64,000 nucleotides of DNA. Source: Desulfobaccales bacterium. GTDB lineage: Bacteria > Desulfobacterota > Desulfobaccia > Desulfobaccales > 0-14-0-80-60-11. Below, piece after piece: positions 16,209 to 24,627 of the stretch. The notes beneath the pieces are model-generated. The model worked only from the letters and a program-made list of their open reading frames with translations, had not been told where the DNA came from and did no database searches. The position numbers and the translations under genes were made by a program. The stretch spans positions 26,682 to 90,681 of the forward strand of contig JBAZPO010000016.1 of NCBI GenBank assembly GCA_041648175.1, read 5' to 3'. Positions within the stretch are counted from its first letter, which is position 1. Each line of letters begins with the position of its first letter.

Positions 16209-17151
16209 TTATATTTCTAAGTGCATCATGTCTTTCTACAAAGTCATCATACTCTGGTTTGCCTGTTTCGATAAATATTATTTTAATCTCTGGTTTCTCT
16301 AACGGGTTACCATCAATTGCTATGTTGGATAATATTAATTCTTCTGCAGTTTCATCGGCTGGTTTTATGTCAACAACGGCTGATAATGTTCTCCCTTCAG
16401 TTGTTTTTGTTTTCAAATGGCAGGTGGCATGAACAAGACCCCTAACCCCCTGTACAAATCTTGCTTTCGATATTCCCAAAATTGTCATTTCTTTATTTAA
16501 TGGTAATCCTTCTTCAATTAAGCTACTCCAGAATGGCAATAAAAATTGAGCCATTAATTTTCCGGTTGGTGTTTCTACATCTAAATATTCTAATGCTTCC
16601 TCTATGCTTTTAACTCTAACTAATTTTACTTCATTAGATTCTAAATCTCCGCGAGAATGATAATGACAGACATCATTACTTATCAACAATGCCCCATCTT
16701 CTTTTAACGAAATACGTAATGCAATCATCCATATAATTAAATCCCGCATTTCATCACTTTTAATATCTGGAGGATGTGGACATTCATGCAAGCATGCTCT
16801 GCGATGAGCTTTTACATAATCTTCCAGCGTAGGAACCTCAACTATTACATTGACACCCAATGCCCCAATAAGTGCAATTAAATCAGGCGGTTTAACTAAT
16901 TCAGCAAATTCAATATGATCAAAATGAACGCCATATGTTTCAAGAATTACACAAGCATTTTTTATCCTATTTACCTCCTCTTCTTTCTTGATTAATTGAT
17001 ACCTATTAAATTCTAGCAGAGCTGTCTCTGGAATAACAACAACATAGTTTCTCTCTGCGCAAACCTTAAATAGTTCCTGTAATCTTTTAGAAAGTTTATC
17101 CTTAATTAATTGCACATTATGTAATATATCTGAATTAAGAATTATCTTCAT
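16186..17151 (-). CDS. PIN-like domain protein of an AT-rich cassette
   Basis: The N-terminal half shows the acidic pattern of PIN-type nucleases: Asp8 after a hydrophobic strand (KIILNSD), Glu42/Glu47 (PETALLEF), Asp133/Asp137 (KSDEMRDL) and Asp160 (LISND), spaced as in the larger PIN families. PIN domains cut RNA using Mg2+. The C-terminal half (about 190-321) is unrecognised. About 35 % GC by eye, inserted between the TPR lipoprotein gene and a relic of that gene's 3' end. Likely a defence or toxin-like accessory gene, but the function is inference from fold pattern and context. Confidence 0.65.
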   Translation of the reverse strand: MKIILNSDILHNVQLIKDKLSKRLQELFKVCAERNYVVVIPETALLEFNRYQLIKKEEEVNRIKNACVILETYGVHFDHIEFAELVKPPDLIALIGALGVNVIVEVPTLEDYVKAHRRACLHECPHPPDIKSDEMRDLIIWMIALRISLKEDGALLISNDVCHYHSRGDLESNEVKLVRVKSIEEALEYLDVETPTGKLMAQFLLPFWSSLIEEGLPLNKEMTILGISKARFVQGVRGLVHATCHLKTKTTEGRTLSAVVDIKPADETAEELILSNIAIDGNPLEKPEIKIIFIETGKPEYDDFVERHDALRNIIGDKNGS

Positions 17152-17172
17152 AAAATTTGTTTTTAAATTGCT

Positions 17173-18015
17173 TTATTTATCTTTCAACAGCACCTCCAAC
17201 TCCTTGGCGGCTTGTTCCTGGCCCCGGGCCTGGTAGATGCCCAAGAGTAGAGCGGCGTTAAGCCGGGCTTCTTTCTGGTCGCCCCTGGCGAGGGCCACCA
17301 GCGTCAGATCTTTGAGCGCGGCGGCGATGCCGTCGGTGTCCTGAAGGCGGCGGAAGTCCCCCAGGGCTTGCTTCAGATACAGGGTGGCCCGGTCGTAGTC
17401 CTTCAAGTCCAGGAAGGTCCGGCCCAGGCGCTCCTCGCGCATTGCTTGGCCCCGCTGGTCTTTGGCGCCTTCGTCGGCCTTGAGGGCTTGATGGTAATAA
17501 TTCAAGGCCAGCATATAATCTTTATGTACGCGGGCCACGTCTCCCAAATGGGTCAGGGACAAGGCCAAAAGCGGTCCTGGGGGAAGCTGCCGGGCATTTT
17601 CCAGGGCCTCCAGGTAGGAGGTTTCGGCCTCCCGCAAGCGGCCCTGGGATTGGTAAGCCAGGCCCAGATTGTTCAAGGTCTCACAGAGGCCGGCAGGGGC
17701 TTGCAGCTCCCGATTGACGGCCAGGGCTTCCTGAAAGTAGGTGACGGCCTGCTGCAGGTCTCCCTGTTCCTGGGCGATGACCCCCAAGTTGTTCAGGTTA
17801 GAGGCGATGCCTTCGCGGCGGTCGATGAGGCGGTTGTAAGTGAGGGCTTGCTCAAACTTATTTTTAGCCAGTTCCCAGCGGCTCTGGCGGTAATACGCAT
17901 ATCCTGCTTCATTAAGGGCAAGGGCCTGATCCCGCAGATCGACCGAGGTCTTGGCTGGGCCGCCGCAGCCCACCGCGATTACCAGCACCAACAGCCAAGT
18001 CCACCGTTTACCCAC
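17173..18015 (-). CDS. TPR-repeat lipoprotein of the mla operon
   Basis: Begins with a lipoprotein signal (WTWLLVLVIAVGC; lipobox Cys17), so it should be anchored to a membrane on the periplasmic side. Five to six tetratricopeptide repeats (for example ASNLNNLGVIAQEQGDLQQAV) fill residues 30-270 and would bind proteins. GTG start with AAAGGA before it, two bases after the mlaD stop, so it is the last gene of mlaE-mlaF-mlaD. It may act as the operon's periplasmic adaptor in place of MlaB/MlaC, which are not here; that is inference. Its 3' end has a degenerate copy at 15686-15757. Confidence 0.85.
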   Translation of the reverse strand: MGKRWTWLLVLVIAVGCGGPAKTSVDLRDQALALNEAGYAYYRQSRWELAKNKFEQALTYNRLIDRREGIASNLNNLGVIAQEQGDLQQAVTYFQEALAVNRELQAPAGLCETLNNLGLAYQSQGRLREAETSYLEALENARQLPPGPLLALSLTHLGDVARVHKDYMLALNYYHQALKADEGAKDQRGQAMREERLGRTFLDLKDYDRATLYLKQALGDFRRLQDTDGIAAALKDLTLVALARGDQKEARLNAALLLGIYQARGQEQAAKELEVLLKDK

Positions 18016-18017
18016 GG

Positions 18018-19031
18018 CTAATCCTTTCCCGGTTCCGCATCCATCCGGATGGTGTGCTCCTGGGGTTGGGGCACGTAACGGCGCAGCAGCCAGGACTTCT
18101 GAAACGCCTTGGTGGTGATGCCGAAGTCGCTGAGTGACGTCTCTCCCTGGGTAATCAATCCTGGCAGGCCCTGCCCGGCCCGATCCAGATTCACCACGAA
18201 GCGCTCCAATCTTTTGGAAATATCAGGCAGGCGGGCCGCGGCTTCCTTTACATCCGCCGTGATTTTGTTGAAGTTGGCAAAGGAGCTTTGCATCTCCGCC
18301 ATGGCCTTGACGGCCTGGTCCCTAAAGGCCTGGTCATGCACCAAAGTGCCAAACAGGCCTTTGCCTTTGGCTACGTCTTGGGCAAATTTTCGCACTTGCT
18401 TCATGGTCTCAGCGGTATCCTGGTACAACGTGTCCTTATTCACCAATTGCCCCAGGCTGCCCTTCCCCTGGTTGATCTTGGTGAAAATTTCCTTAAAAGA
18501 AGTGATGATCTGGCCAAATTCACTGTCCGGCTTCGACATACCCTCGGTGAGGGTCACCAGGTTGTTGAGAACTTTTTGCAGGTCTTGCAAGCTGGGCGCC
18601 GCCTGGGCCACAATCTGGGTGATATCCAGCGGCTCTATGGACGGTATGATGCCTTCCGCAGGAACAGGCGGGTTTTTGGGGTGGCCGGGAGTCAGGTCCA
18701 GGCTCTTTTCCCCCAGCAGACCCATAAAGCCGATGGTGGCCGTGGAGTCCTGGCGAATCCGGTCACTATATTTTTTAGTCACCTGGAAGGTGACGACGAT
18801 GTTGCCTTCAGGGTTGATGATGGTATTGAGGACGTTGCCCACCGTGACCCCGGCCAGATGGACTTCGGAGCCGGTCTTGAGGCCGCTGACATTCTTAAAG
18901 ATGGCCCGGTACTGGACGTATTCCTGAAAAAGACCTTCTTGTTGAGCCACAATCACCACCATAACCAAGAGGGCCGCCAGTGAAGCCACAACAAAGAGGC
19001 CGACGATGGTTTCGTACTTACGCGCAATCAT
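18018..19031 (-). CDS. mlaD: MlaD/MCE-domain lipid transport protein
   Basis: Substrate-binding subunit of an Mla/Mce ABC lipid transporter. One N-terminal membrane segment (about 9-30) is followed by the MCE domain (about 40-120, YRAIFKNVSGLKTGSEVHLAGV) and a long helical C-terminal region (about 150-310), as in proteins that form hexameric rings or tubes carrying phospholipids between membranes. At 337 residues it is much longer than E. coli MlaD (183), nearer the Mce-like long form. The start ATG overlaps the mlaF stop by 4 bp and has GGAGGA upstream. Works with the adjacent MlaE permease and MlaF ATPase. Confidence 0.93.
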   Translation of the reverse strand: MIARKYETIVGLFVVASLAALLVMVVIVAQQEGLFQEYVQYRAIFKNVSGLKTGSEVHLAGVTVGNVLNTIINPEGNIVVTFQVTKKYSDRIRQDSTATIGFMGLLGEKSLDLTPGHPKNPPVPAEGIIPSIEPLDITQIVAQAAPSLQDLQKVLNNLVTLTEGMSKPDSEFGQIITSFKEIFTKINQGKGSLGQLVNKDTLYQDTAETMKQVRKFAQDVAKGKGLFGTLVHDQAFRDQAVKAMAEMQSSFANFNKITADVKEAAARLPDISKRLERFVVNLDRAGQGLPGLITQGETSLSDFGITTKAFQKSWLLRRYVPQPQEHTIRMDAEPGKD

Positions 19032-19858
19032 GTGGTCGTCTCCTCCTGGGGCACCCGATGGAGAAAGCGCAGGACCTCGGGATGGGAGGATTGGAGAAAT
19101 TCCTCATAGGTCCCTTGAAAGGCCCACTGGCCCTGGAAGAGGAGGACCAACCGGTCGGCCACCAACTGGGTCAGGCGCAGGTCATGGGTGACCACGATGG
19201 AGGTAACCTGCAAGACCCGCTGGAGGCGGCGGATCAGGTGGCCGATCTCGTCGGCGGTGATGGGGTCCAGCCCGGAGGTGGGCTCGTCATAGATGACGAT
19301 CCGGGGATCCAGGGCCAGGGTGCGGGCCAGGGCGGCTCGCCGCTGCATGCCGCCGGACAGGGCGGTGGGGTCCAAAGCCTCCACCCCCGCCAGCCCCACC
19401 TGGGACAGTTTTTCCGCCACCCGGCGCTCGATATCCGCCTTTTCCCAATCGGTGTGCTGCACCATAGGAAAGGCCACGTTTTCCCCCACGGTCATGGAAT
19501 CGTATAGGGCCGAACCCTGAAAGAGATAACCGGTCTGCAGACGCAGATCGCGCCAATCGGCATCAGTGGCAAAATCAGTGATTTCTGTACCTTCCACGTT
19601 AATGTTGCCGGCATCCGGCCGATTAAGCCCAACTAGCATGCTGGTCAACACGGTCTTGCCCGAACCACTGCGGCCTAAAACCACCTGGGTCGCTCCCGGA
19701 AAAACCTCCAAATCCACCCCGGTAAGTACGACCCTGTCCCCAAAGGACTTGTTAATCCCCCGAAAGGAAATCAGGGGAACATTCGGTTCCGATTTCATGG
19801 CCGGAGGCTCCTGCCCCTTAAGGCCAGATGAGGAGGGTAAGTTTGGTAAGGAAGACAT
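19028..19858 (-). CDS. mlaF: MlaF-type ABC transporter ATPase
   Basis: Energises the Mla lipid transporter. Walker A GRSGSGKT is at 62-69, the signature LSGGMQRR follows at about 166-173, and Walker B is IVIYDEPTSGLDP. The first 25 residues are a non-conserved polar lead, and ATG 19798 (MKSEPNV) is an alternative start. The gene overlaps the end of mlaE by about 41 bp if the longer start is used, and its stop overlaps the start of mlaD. Confidence 0.93.
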   Translation of the reverse strand: MSSLPNLPSSSGLKGQEPPAMKSEPNVPLISFRGINKSFGDRVVLTGVDLEVFPGATQVVLGRSGSGKTVLTSMLVGLNRPDAGNINVEGTEITDFATDADWRDLRLQTGYLFQGSALYDSMTVGENVAFPMVQHTDWEKADIERRVAEKLSQVGLAGVEALDPTALSGGMQRRAALARTLALDPRIVIYDEPTSGLDPITADEIGHLIRRLQRVLQVTSIVVTHDLRLTQLVADRLVLLFQGQWAFQGTYEEFLQSSHPEVLRFLHRVPQEETTT

Positions 19859-20612
19859 CGGCTATCAGAATCAGCAAAATAGAGGCCACCACCGAGGTTT
19901 TGGTGGCTTGGCCCACGCCAAAGGTCCCGTGCTCCGTATTAAAACCATGAAAACAAGATACTGTTCCAATGATGAGGCCGAAGATGGCGGTCTTGCCGAT
20001 ACCCGGCAGCACATCCTTGAGAGTCAGATATTTAACGGTCAGGGTATAGTAATACGTGGCGCTTATGCCTACCTGGGTCACACCGATGATCATGCCCCCC
20101 AAGATACCGATGAGATTGGCGGCCACGGTCAACAGCGGCAAGACCAACATGCAGGCCACAATCCGGGTAACCACCAGGTATTTTATAGGGTTGACCGCGG
20201 AAACGGTGAGGGCGTCGATCTGATTCGTCACCCGCATGGAGCCAAGTTCCGCACCCATGCCGGCGCCGCCCCGAGAGGCTAACATGATGCCGGCGAGCAG
20301 GGGACCCAGGCCGCGCACGAAGGTGAAGCAAACACTGGTGGCAATGTAATTGGCGGCGCCAAACATTTTTAAGACCGTAATACCCTGCATGGCCAGAACC
20401 AACCCCACGGCAAAGGAGGCTACCGCCACCAGGGAGAAGGATCTCACTCCCAGATGGTACATCTGGGCGATCACCTCCCGCACAAACCAGGGCGGGTGAG
20501 CCAAGCTGCGGCAGGAATCGAGCCAGAAAAGAAATAATTCCCCCATGTAATCGACGAAGGCCATCGTTTGATGGCCGGCCCGGTAGAACAAGCCTTCTTT
20601 CACCAGTTGCAC
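19818..20612 (-). CDS. mlaE: MlaE-type ABC transporter permease
   Basis: Membrane permease of the phospholipid transporter. The family signature around SRGGAGMGAELGSMRVTNQIDAL (residues about 110-132) is intact, with five to six membrane segments. GTG 20612 gives 264 residues, the usual length (about 260). It leads the operon mlaE-mlaF-mlaD-TPR. Known systems keep outer-membrane lipid asymmetry by moving phospholipids between membranes; direction here is not shown by sequence. Confidence 0.93.
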   Translation of the reverse strand: MQLVKEGLFYRAGHQTMAFVDYMGELFLFWLDSCRSLAHPPWFVREVIAQMYHLGVRSFSLVAVASFAVGLVLAMQGITVLKMFGAANYIATSVCFTFVRGLGPLLAGIMLASRGGAGMGAELGSMRVTNQIDALTVSAVNPIKYLVVTRIVACMLVLPLLTVAANLIGILGGMIIGVTQVGISATYYYTLTVKYLTLKDVLPGIGKTAIFGLIIGTVSCFHGFNTEHGTFGVGQATKTSVVASILLILIADVFLTKLTLLIWP

Positions 20613-20991
20613 CCCATGAAAACATCACCGGAGTAAAAGACGTGGGGAAAACCTGATTACGATTACCGCGCCATGGTTTCAAACTGGTCAAAACTACCTA
20701 AAAATCAGGATAGTGTCAAGAAAAAGCCCCCAGAATCCGGCCGGTTATTCGACGGTTCCCCCCTGGAGAGCGCTGATTGGTCACAATTTCGTAAGTTAAT
20801 GTTAGCAATTTATTGCAAAATATACGAAAATGGAATATACGAGCATATAGCGCTTGCCAAAAGTTTTTTCCTCTAATTCTCCTCTCCCCTTGTGGGAGAG
20901 GGTAGGGTGAGGGGTTAATAAGAAAAAACTTTTGGCAATGAGCCTAAACTAGCGTGCGATATATTAGTTGTGGCCGATAATGAGGTAACTT
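20613..20991. other. 379-bp divergent intergenic region with an inverted-repeat element
   Basis: Lies between mlaE (minus) and the NifA-like gene (plus). It contains a copy of the left end of the TATAGCG element at 20846 and a perfect 17-bp inverted repeat (20854-20870 and 20922-20938). No gene was recognised. The start at 20992 has the weak site GAGG upstream. Confidence 0.5.
20846..20938. repeat. TATAGCG-family element, variant copy
   Basis: The first 27 bp match the left end of the complete element at 40394 with one change (TATAGCGCTTGCCA for TATAGCGTTTGCCA). The right side is the reverse complement of the inner left part, making a perfect 17-bp inverted repeat TTGCCAAAAGTTTTTTC / GAAAAAACTTTTGGCAA around a loop with its own small hairpin (CTCTCCCCTTGTGGGAGAG). 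Confidence 0.65.
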
Positions 20992-22503
20992 ATGAACGAC
21001 CTTAACCTCCTCTACGAGATTACTGAAACTTTGGGCGCCCTGGGTCCCCTACCCCGGAGCCTGCAACAGGTGCTTCAACTCCTGGCTCAGAATATGGGCA
21101 TGCGCCGGGGCACCGTCACCATCCTTAATCCGGAAACCTCGGAGCTGCAAATCGAGGTGGCCCACGGCCTCACTGCGGAAGCCCGGCGGCGGGGACGTTA
21201 CAAGCTGGGGGAAGGGATCACCGGCCGGGTGGTGGAGACCGGCGAGCCCGCTATAGTGCCCCGGGTGAGTCAGGAACCGCTGTTCTTGAACCGGACCCGG
21301 TCCAGGGGCGCCCGGGAAAAGGACGAACTTTCCTTCTTGTGCGTGCCCATCAAGATCAACTATAAAACCATCGGCGCCCTGTCCGTGGATAAACTCCACC
21401 GGGACCTGGACCTGGACCGGGACCTGAGGCTGCTGACCATCATCGCTTCCATCATCGCCCAGACGGTAAATAACCTGCTGCTCATCGACCGGGAGAAGGA
21501 ACGCCTCCAGAACGAGAATCTGAAGCTCAAAGGGCAACTGCAAGAACGCTACCAGATGGGCAACATCATCGGCACTTCCGGGCGCATGCGCCAGGTGTTC
21601 GAGATGATCGAACGGGTGGCCAAGAGCAACGCCACCATCCTGATCCGGGGCGAATCCGGCACCGGCAAAGAGATGGTAGCCTCGGCCCTGCACTACAATT
21701 CCCTACGGACCGAAAAGCCCTTTATCAAAGTGAACCTGGCGGCCCTGCCGGAAACCCTGGTGGAGAGCGAGCTCTTCGGGCATGAACGGGGGGCCTTTAC
21801 CGGGGCCATGCAGCGCAAGCAGGGGCGCTTCGAACTGGCCCAGGGGGGGACGATTTTTCTGGATGAGATCGGCGACCTCAGTCCCAACGTGCAGCTCAAA
21901 CTGCTCCGGGTCATCCAGGAGCGGGAGTACACCCGCCTGGGCGGGACAGTCACCTTAAAGGCCGACATCCGCCTCCTGGCCGCCACCCACCGGGATCTGG
22001 AGCAGGCCGTGTCCACCGGCGTCTTCCGGGAAGACCTCTACTACCGCCTCAACGTCTTTCCCATCTACCTGCCCCCCTTGCGGGAGCGCATGGCCGACAT
22101 TCCGCTTCTGTCAGAGCACTTCCTGAACAAGTTTGCCGAAGAGCACGGCAAACCGGTGAAGCGCCTGTCGGCCCCGACCCTGGACCTCTTGATGCAATAT
22201 CCCTGGCCCGGCAATGTCCGGGAACTGGAAAATATCATCGAACGGGCGGTGCTGGTGTGCGATGAGGAGACCATCTTGAGCGTTCATCTGCCTTCCACCC
22301 TGCAACGTCAGGAGCCCGGGGGAGACCGCCGGGGTCTGTCAGCCCAAGTGGAAAACCTGGAACGGGAGCTCATTACCGAGGCCTTGCGCCAGACCCGGGG
22401 CAACCAGAGTCAGGCGGCCCAGATCCTGGATACCAGCCTGCGGATCCTGGGATACAAGATCAAGCACTACTCCATCGAATCCAAGCGTTTCCGGGCGGCT
22501 TGA
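20992..22503 (+). CDS. NifA-like sigma-54-dependent activator with GAF domain
   Basis: Enhancer-binding protein that would activate RpoN promoters. GAF sensor domain at about 20-165; AAA+ domain with Walker A GESGTGKE at 220-227, sigma-54 contact loop GAFTGA at 267-272 and Walker B GTIFLDE at 286-292; Fis-type HTH at about 455-495 (GNQSQAAQILDTSLRILGYKIK). Domain order and the HTH resemble NifA, but no nif genes are in the window. Possible targets include the sigma-54-type promoter before glnA about 3.4 kb downstream; that link is inference. No receiver domain, so the GAF domain or a PII protein would control it. Confidence 0.9.
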   Translation: MNDLNLLYEITETLGALGPLPRSLQQVLQLLAQNMGMRRGTVTILNPETSELQIEVAHGLTAEARRRGRYKLGEGITGRVVETGEPAIVPRVSQEPLFLNRTRSRGAREKDELSFLCVPIKINYKTIGALSVDKLHRDLDLDRDLRLLTIIASIIAQTVNNLLLIDREKERLQNENLKLKGQLQERYQMGNIIGTSGRMRQVFEMIERVAKSNATILIRGESGTGKEMVASALHYNSLRTEKPFIKVNLAALPETLVESELFGHERGAFTGAMQRKQGRFELAQGGTIFLDEIGDLSPNVQLKLLRVIQEREYTRLGGTVTLKADIRLLAATHRDLEQAVSTGVFREDLYYRLNVFPIYLPPLRERMADIPLLSEHFLNKFAEEHGKPVKRLSAPTLDLLMQYPWPGNVRELENIIERAVLVCDEETILSVHLPSTLQRQEPGGDRRGLSAQVENLERELITEALRQTRGNQSQAAQILDTSLRILGYKIKHYSIESKRFRAA

Positions 22504-22528
22504 CGGAGCATTCTTCATAACGTTTAAG

Positions 22529-22556
22529 AGGGTGGGCCCAGGCCCCCCCTTTTTCT
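22529..22556 (+). terminator. Rho-independent terminator after the NifA-like gene
   Basis: GGGTGGGCC pairs with GGCCCCCCC across a very short loop, followed by TTTTTC. It lies 26 bp after the stop. Confidence 0.7.
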
Positions 22557-22813
22557 TTCTTGAAACCTGATCTAAGGCGCATTAATAGTGGATACAGCAG
22601 TTATTGGGAGGCGGGATGCGCTGCGCTTTCCCGCCCTACGAAGGAATCAGTGGGCAGTGCCCACCCTACATTTTTATTATCTTCTTCCTGTCATGCTGAG
22701 CGCAGCGAAGCATCTCGTGTTGTAAGATTCTTCGGTCGCTTCGCTCCCTCAGAATGAAATAAGAGATAATTTTCACCAGGGCCTCGGCCTTGAGTGAACA
22801 GCATTGGATTTAG

Positions 22814-22861
22814 GGGGATTTAAAAATCAGCCAGCGGCATAAATTGATGGCAAACGCTATA
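22814..22861. repeat. TATAGCG-family element, right-end fragment
   Basis: About 48 bp identical, except one base, to the right end of the complete element at 40518-40565, ending in TGGCAAACGCTATA. No matching left end is found upstream, so the copy is truncated. Confidence 0.65.
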
Positions 22862-23003
22862 TTATCTCAGTTTAGATCGCCCATAAATAGGGGCCGCCCC
22901 GCTATTACCATAGCACCGCCACATTTTTAGGAGCCAAAACCAGGTGTTGATTCTTGAAATTTTATCACTTGAAATACACCATTCAATGTATTAATATAAT
23001 TCT

Positions 23004-23378
23004 ATGACTTCCAGGAAGCCAGAGCCTTCATTAAACGCTTGCCTACCCAAGCCTCCGTTGGGGGAAAGGGAACTCTTGACCGCGAAGCAGGCGGGAGAAT
23101 TGGTGGCGATCTTTAAGACGCTGGCCAATGATACCCGCCTCAGGATACTGCACGCCCTGGTGAGGTCAGGAGAAATGTGCGTGTCGGAAATGTCGGACCT
23201 TCTGGCTATGAAACCCCAGGCCATCTCCAATCAGCTCACCCGCTTGGCGGATCGAGGTATTTTGGGATATCGGCGAAATGGCAACAACATCTATTATCGG
23301 ATTGTGGATCCGTGCGTCATCGAACTCCTGGACCATGGCTTCTGTCTTAGTGAAGATGCCAAAGCGAGAACCAGATGA
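23004..23378 (+). CDS. ArsR/SmtB-family transcriptional regulator
   Basis: A winged-helix repressor of the ArsR family: TLANDTRLRILHAL, then the recognition helix region KPQAISNQLTRLADRGIL and the wing YRRNGNNIYYRI. A Cys sits in the helix where metal or thiol sensors bind ligand (GEMCVSEM), and further Cys residues occur near the C-terminus (DPCVIEL, GFCLSED), so metal or metalloid sensing is plausible. The start is unsure: ATG 23004 lies 4 bp behind a TATAAT box and lacks a ribosome site, whereas TTG 23076 has AAAGGG five bases upstream and fits family length. The stop overlaps the next ATG by 4 bp: it heads a four-gene operon. Confidence 0.88.
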   Translation: MTSRKPEPSLNACLPKPPLGERELLTAKQAGELVAIFKTLANDTRLRILHALVRSGEMCVSEMSDLLAMKPQAISNQLTRLADRGILGYRRNGNNIYYRIVDPCVIELLDHGFCLSEDAKARTR

Positions 23379-24550
23379 ATTTATCCAGAGAAAAAGAGCC
23401 GGCTTTTAAGGAAGCCTTGACGTATTTGCAAGAGGCCATGGCCGCGGAGAAATGCCGGGCCTGCGGCTGCTTTCAGCAGCTTGTCGTGGCGCTGGAACAG
23501 GCTTTTCCGGCGGAGGCAGGCCCACAGGAACTCCGGGAAACGGTGAAAGCCGCGCAGCTATGTCTGGTGGAGCGCCAATATGACTGTCTGGGGTGCGAAG
23601 TCTGCATCCCGCCTCTGGTGGTTAACGCATTAACCCGGGCTTTGGGCGAGGCCGTGGCCGACCTTGAGGTCTGCCCAACGGAAAAGGTGGAAGAACGCCG
23701 GGGGTGGCCGCCTCTGGCCGGTGCCTATCAGGTACTGCGCTATCAGGCTCCGGTGGCCGTATGCTGCCTCACGGCTGAGGACTTGGCGGCGGCGGTGGTT
23801 CGGAAGGCCGGGCCGGAAATCGCCATTGTCGGGACTTTGCACACCGAAAACTTGGGCATCGAGCGCCTTATTCAGAATGTTCTGGGCAACCCCCACCTAC
23901 GTTTTGTGATTGTCTGCGGCCCCGACTCCAAGCAAGCCGTGGGGCACTATCCGGGGCAATCGCTGGTGGCATTAGCCCGGCAGGGGCTGGATGAGCGCAG
24001 GCGCATCGTGGGAGCGCAGGGACGGCGGCCAGTTTTGAAAAACATCAGCCCCGAAGCCGTGGCCCACTTCCTGGAAGTGGTGGAGGTGGTTGACCTTATC
24101 AGGGAAACCGAGGCCGGAAAGGTGATTGCGGCGGCGGAGCGGTGCGCCGCCCGGAATCCGGGGACTGCCAGCCCCTTTGCCGCCAGTCCCATCGTGGCGC
24201 CGATCCCCGGCTACCTGCCCTTCCGGATGGTGAGCGACCCGGCCGGTTACTTCGTGATTTATGTGGACCGGAGCCGAGGGATGCTTTCCCTGGAGCATTA
24301 CCTCAATGACGGTGTGCTGGATACGGTGATTGAGGGCGCCAGCGCCGCGGAGCTTTATATTCCGGCGATTGACCGGGGATTAATCTCGCGCCTGGACCAC
24401 GCCGCCTATCTGGGGCGGGAACTGGCCCGGGCCGAGGAGAGTCTGCGCTCCGGTGAACCATTCATCCAGGATGCCGCGCCTGAATTAGCTGCGCCCCTCA
24501 CCCTGGATAGCGTCGCTTGCGGGCCTGCCTGCCATGAGGCCAGAGCCTGA
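23375..24550 (+). CDS. Soluble MtrA-like corrinoid-domain protein with Cys-rich N-terminus and DUF4346 domain
   Basis: Residues about 110-240 resemble the cytoplasmic domain of methanogen MtrA, the corrinoid subunit of tetrahydromethanopterin S-methyltransferase: APVAVC, IAIVGTLHTENLGIERL, LRFVIVCGPDS, and VGHYPGQS. His191 in GHYPGQ matches MtrA His84, the cobamide ligand, by my alignment from memory. Residues about 277-370 form a DUF4346-type C-terminal domain (DPAGYFVIYVD ... AAYLGRELARAE). The N-terminus has two Cys clusters (CRACGC at 27-32, CLGCEVC at 71-77) that could bind an Fe-S cluster, and the tail another Cys pair. No membrane anchor, unlike methanogen MtrA. Second gene of an ArsR-led operon. 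Likely a methyl-carrying or corrinoid protein in metal or C1 metabolism; the substrate is unknown. Confidence 0.8.
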   Translation: MNLSREKEPAFKEALTYLQEAMAAEKCRACGCFQQLVVALEQAFPAEAGPQELRETVKAAQLCLVERQYDCLGCEVCIPPLVVNALTRALGEAVADLEVCPTEKVEERRGWPPLAGAYQVLRYQAPVAVCCLTAEDLAAAVVRKAGPEIAIVGTLHTENLGIERLIQNVLGNPHLRFVIVCGPDSKQAVGHYPGQSLVALARQGLDERRRIVGAQGRRPVLKNISPEAVAHFLEVVEVVDLIRETEAGKVIAAAERCAARNPGTASPFAASPIVAPIPGYLPFRMVSDPAGYFVIYVDRSRGMLSLEHYLNDGVLDTVIEGASAAELYIPAIDRGLISRLDHAAYLGRELARAEESLRSGEPFIQDAAPELAAPLTLDSVACGPACHEARA

Positions 24551-24627
24551 GGGACCTGAGAAGCAGCCGGTCGGCTGCGCACCAAGCCAAAACCAAGACC
24601 CAAATCCCTTCCATGAGGAGCCGATAA

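Larger units (their letters stand above)
22504..23003. other. 500-bp gap with terminator and dispersed repeats
   Basis: Holds the terminator after the NifA-like gene, a GGCGGGA...TCCCGCCCTAC palindrome (22610-22637), a long hairpin of the GCTTCGCT...AGCGAAGC type (22690-22757) and the right end of a TATAGCG-family element (22814-22861). A TATAAT box at 22995-23000 ends four bases before the annotated ATG of the ArsR gene. No protein gene was recognised. Confidence 0.5.
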
